Source: Bacteroidales bacterium (GTDB lineage Bacteria; Bacteroidota; Bacteroidia; Bacteroidales; Bacteroidaceae). From it: 34,003 bases of DNA. Position 1 is the stretch's first letter, and each line of letters begins with the position of its first letter. The stretch spans positions 1 through 34,003 of the forward strand of contig SFFB01000035.1 in assembly GCA_004557035.1 (NCBI GenBank), read 5' to 3'. Of this stretch, positions 31,950-34,003 are shown piece after piece. The translations under genes were made by a program, and so were the position numbers. The notes under the pieces are model-generated. The model had not been told where the DNA came from, made no database searches, and saw only the letters and a program-made list of their open reading frames with translations.

Positions 31950-32039
31950 CAACGTTTACGGACCGACGGACGAAACCGGACACTATTGGCCGGCGGCGCG
32001 GTCGGTCTCACATCAGCATTTTCAACGCAATTTTTGCCT

Positions 32040-33272
32040 ATGGTACTCAACGTCATCTGGATAGCCTTTTTTGTCATCGCCTTCGCCATTGCCCTCGTCA
32101 AACTCGTATTTATGGGCGACACCGAAGTGTTCCCGGCCATCATGCAGTCTACGTTTGACTCGTCGAAAACGGCCTTTGAGATATCGCTCGGCCTGACGGG
32201 CGTGTTGGCCTTCTGGCTCGGCGTGATGAAAATTGGCGAACGCGGCGGTGTGGTCAACGCTCTGGCCCGCCTGCTGGGACCGCTCTTCTCCAAACTCTTC
32301 CCCGACATCCCTAAGGGACACCCCGTGGTGGGCAACATCTTCATGAACATCTCGGCCAATATGCTGGGACTCGACAATGCCGCCACCCCACTGGGCCTCA
32401 AAGCCATGGAGGGCATGCAAGAACTCAATCCCAAGAAAGACACGGCGTCAAACCCGATGATTATGTTCCTCGTGCTCAACACGTCGGGCCTGACGATTAT
32501 CCCCGTGAGCATCTTGGTGTATCGCGCACAAATGGGCGCCGCACAGCCCACCGACGTGTTCATACCCATCTTGCTGGCCACTTTCGTGTCGACACTGGCC
32601 GGCATTGTGGTGACGAGTCTGTTTCAGCGCATCAACCTGCTCAACCGCACCATATTGCTCACGCTGGGCGGAATGTCGCTGGTGATGGCCGGGTTGATAT
32701 GGGGCTTTTCGCGCCTCGACGGCCCCTTGATGAACACCGTGGGCACTAACACGGCCAACGTGATGCTCTTCGGCGTCATCATGGCGTTTCTCTTGGCCGG
32801 ACTGGTGCACCGGGTCAATGTCTACGACGCTTTTATCGAGGGCGCCAAAGAGGGCTTCAACACGGCCGTGCGCATCATCCCCTTCTTGGTGGCCATACTC
32901 GTGGGCATCGGCGTGTTTAAGGCTTCGGGCGCCATGGACTGGTTGATTGGCGGCCTGACGTGGGTGGTGAAGAGCCTCGGCGCCGCCACCGACTGGGTGG
33001 GCGCACTGCCCACAGCCTTGATGAAACCGCTGAGCGGCTCGGGCGCAAGAGGCATGATGGTGAACGCCATGGAAACCTACGGCGCCGACAGTTTTGTGGG
33101 CCGCCTGTCGTGTATCTTTCAAGGTTCCACCGACACCACTTTTTATGTGTTGGCCGTCTATTTCGGTTCGGTAGGCGTGAAATATACCCGCCACGCCGTG
33201 AGTTGCGGCCTTCTGGCCGACCTGGCCGGTATCATCGCCGCCATCTTCATCTGTTATCTCTTTTTCGGATAA
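32040..33272 (+). CDS. SpmA-SpmB fusion, nucleoside-recognition (Gate) membrane protein
   Basis: The 410-residue polytopic membrane protein joins two units resembling Bacillus spore maturation proteins A and B. The first half has MGDTEVFPAIMQSTFDSSKTAFEISLGLTGVLAFWLGVMKIGE and the SpmA hallmark NISANMLGLDNAATPLGLKAM. The second half has EGAKEGFNTAVRIIPFLVAILVGI and the SpmB hallmark IFQGSTDTTFYVLAVYFGSVGVK. At least eight hydrophobic segments are visible. In non-sporulating Bacteroidota the substrate is unknown. The frame extends to an ATG at 31947, but those 31 residues are not family-like and start next to the -7 box; MVLNVIWIAFFVIAF is the natural beginning. The flippase gene starts 30 nt later. 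Confidence 0.9.
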   Translation: MVLNVIWIAFFVIAFAIALVKLVFMGDTEVFPAIMQSTFDSSKTAFEISLGLTGVLAFWLGVMKIGERGGVVNALARLLGPLFSKLFPDIPKGHPVVGNIFMNISANMLGLDNAATPLGLKAMEGMQELNPKKDTASNPMIMFLVLNTSGLTIIPVSILVYRAQMGAAQPTDVFIPILLATFVSTLAGIVVTSLFQRINLLNRTILLTLGGMSLVMAGLIWGFSRLDGPLMNTVGTNTANVMLFGVIMAFLLAGLVHRVNVYDAFIEGAKEGFNTAVRIIPFLVAILVGIGVFKASGAMDWLIGGLTWVVKSLGAATDWVGALPTALMKPLSGSGARGMMVNAMETYGADSFVGRLSCIFQGSTDTTFYVLAVYFGSVGVKYTRHAVSCGLLADLAGIIAAIFICYLFFG

Positions 33273-33302
33273 ATCCGATTGTCACTATAATACCTATAAG
33301 AT

Positions 33303-34003
33303 ATGGGAAAACTGGGTTCGCTGGCCAAAGACACGGCCATATACGGCCTGAGCAGTATCGTGGGCCGCTTTTTGAACTATCTGCTCGTGCCACTCTACAC
33401 GGCCAAACTGGCCGCCGCCTCGGGCGGCTACGGCGTCATCACTGAGGTGTACAGCTATGTGGCCCTGCTGCTCGTGTTGCTCACCTTCGGCATGGAAACC
33501 ACCTTTTTCCGCTTCGTCAACAAAGAGGGCGAAAATCCCAAACAGGTCTATGCCAACACGCTCATAGCCGTGGGTGGCGTGGCCCTGCTCTTTGCCGTGG
33601 CGGTGTTGGCCCTGATAGGCCCCATCTCGACGGCCATGGGCTATGCCGAACATCCCGAATTCATCGGCATGATGGCAGTGTGTGTGGCCATTGACGCCTT
33701 CCAGTGTGTGCCGTTCGCCTATCTGCGCTACCAGCGGCGACCCATTAAGTTTGCCGCACTCAAACTGCTCTTCATCGTGATGAACATCGCACTGAACGTG
33801 CTCTTTTTCGTCGTCCTTGACCGCGCTGACGTGTTTTATGCCTTTGCCATCAACCTGGCCTGCACGGCCTCTATCACCTTTTTGTTTTTGCCCGAACTCA
33901 CCGCGGTGAAATGGCGGCTCGACCGCGCCCTGTTGCGCCGTATGCTCAAATACTCTTGGCCCATTCTCGTGCTGGGCATTGCCGGCATACTCAACCAAAC
34001 GGT
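33303..34003 (+). CDS. Polysaccharide flippase, Wzx/MATE-like (partial, runs off window)
   Basis: An ATG at 33303 opens a frame with no stop before the window end, giving 233 residues. It begins MGKLGSLAKDTAIYGLSSIVGRFLNYLLVPLYT, the standard start of Bacteroidota lipopolysaccharide/O-antigen flippases. About six transmembrane segments follow, with a TFGMETTFFRF motif after the second helix and FAYLRYQRRPIKFA in the loop region. Such proteins move lipid-linked sugars across the inner membrane. The gene lies 30 nt after the SpmAB fusion gene on the same strand and may be co-transcribed with it. The C-terminal half is outside the window. Confidence 0.88.
   Translation, partial: MGKLGSLAKDTAIYGLSSIVGRFLNYLLVPLYTAKLAAASGGYGVITEVYSYVALLLVLLTFGMETTFFRFVNKEGENPKQVYANTLIAVGGVALLFAVAVLALIGPISTAMGYAEHPEFIGMMAVCVAIDAFQCVPFAYLRYQRRPIKFAALKLLFIVMNIALNVLFFVVLDRADVFYAFAINLACTASITFLFLPELTAVKWRLDRALLRRMLKYSWPILVLGIAGILNQT

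Noticed and set aside
31947..32039. N-terminal extension of the SpmAB fusion
   Set aside because: The extra 31 residues are unlike the family and begin next to a -7 box, so they would not be transcribed.
1..34003. tRNA or rRNA genes
   Set aside because: No tRNA cloverleaf or rRNA-like sequence was recognised on reading, though a dedicated scan was not possible.

Overview
The window looks like a chromosomal segment of a Bacteroidales bacterium, probably Prevotellaceae or a close relative. The evidence is three Bacteroidota hallmarks: two SusC/SusD outer-membrane pairs, lipoproteins with acidic residues after the lipobox Cys, and several TTTG-N19-TAnnTTTG promoters. The genus cannot be fixed from sequence alone. 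The coding is fairly GC-rich, and AT-richer intergenic stretches are full of repeats.

Layout. 1-624: non-coding, repeat-bearing. 625-7583 (+): a cell-wall/division run murC-ftsQ-ftsA-ftsZ-ftsZ-yqeY with two complete, diverged ftsZ genes in tandem. 7584-8183: nested palindromic repeats and a terminator. 8184-13031 (-): a susC/susD pair. 13032-14942: a promoter firing leftwards, a long leader, a second nested palindrome and a tyrosine recombinase gene. 14943-20797 (+): a second susC/susD pair plus a surface lipoprotein. 20885-24801 (-): sufC-sufD-sufS-rnhB, with no sufB. 24802-25662: promoter-bearing repeats and other dispersed repeats. 25663-29531 (+): a stand-alone LytTR regulator, then a 1076-residue coiled-coil surface lipoprotein. 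29620-31314 (+): a small lipoprotein and an OmpA-family protein. 32040-34003 (+): an SpmA-SpmB fusion membrane protein and the start of a Wzx-type flippase that runs off the window.

Most interesting systems. (1) The two susC genes diverge from a recombinase gene, and their 5' ends form an inverted repeat with 26 identical bases. All DNA upstream of both start codons lies between the repeat arms. The only consensus promoter seen there points at the left susC. This is the architecture of an invertible switch choosing between two SusCD transporters. (2) Tandem ftsZ genes, the second with substitutions in the T7 catalytic loop and the GTP-contact region, suggest a two-FtsZ division machine. (3) A LytTR protein has matched TTCACGA pairs at 21-bp spacing upstream of both itself and the giant lipoprotein gene, suggesting a small self-contained regulatory circuit. 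(4) Repeats upstream of sufC carry consensus promoters.

All functional statements are by reading motifs; no database search was run.
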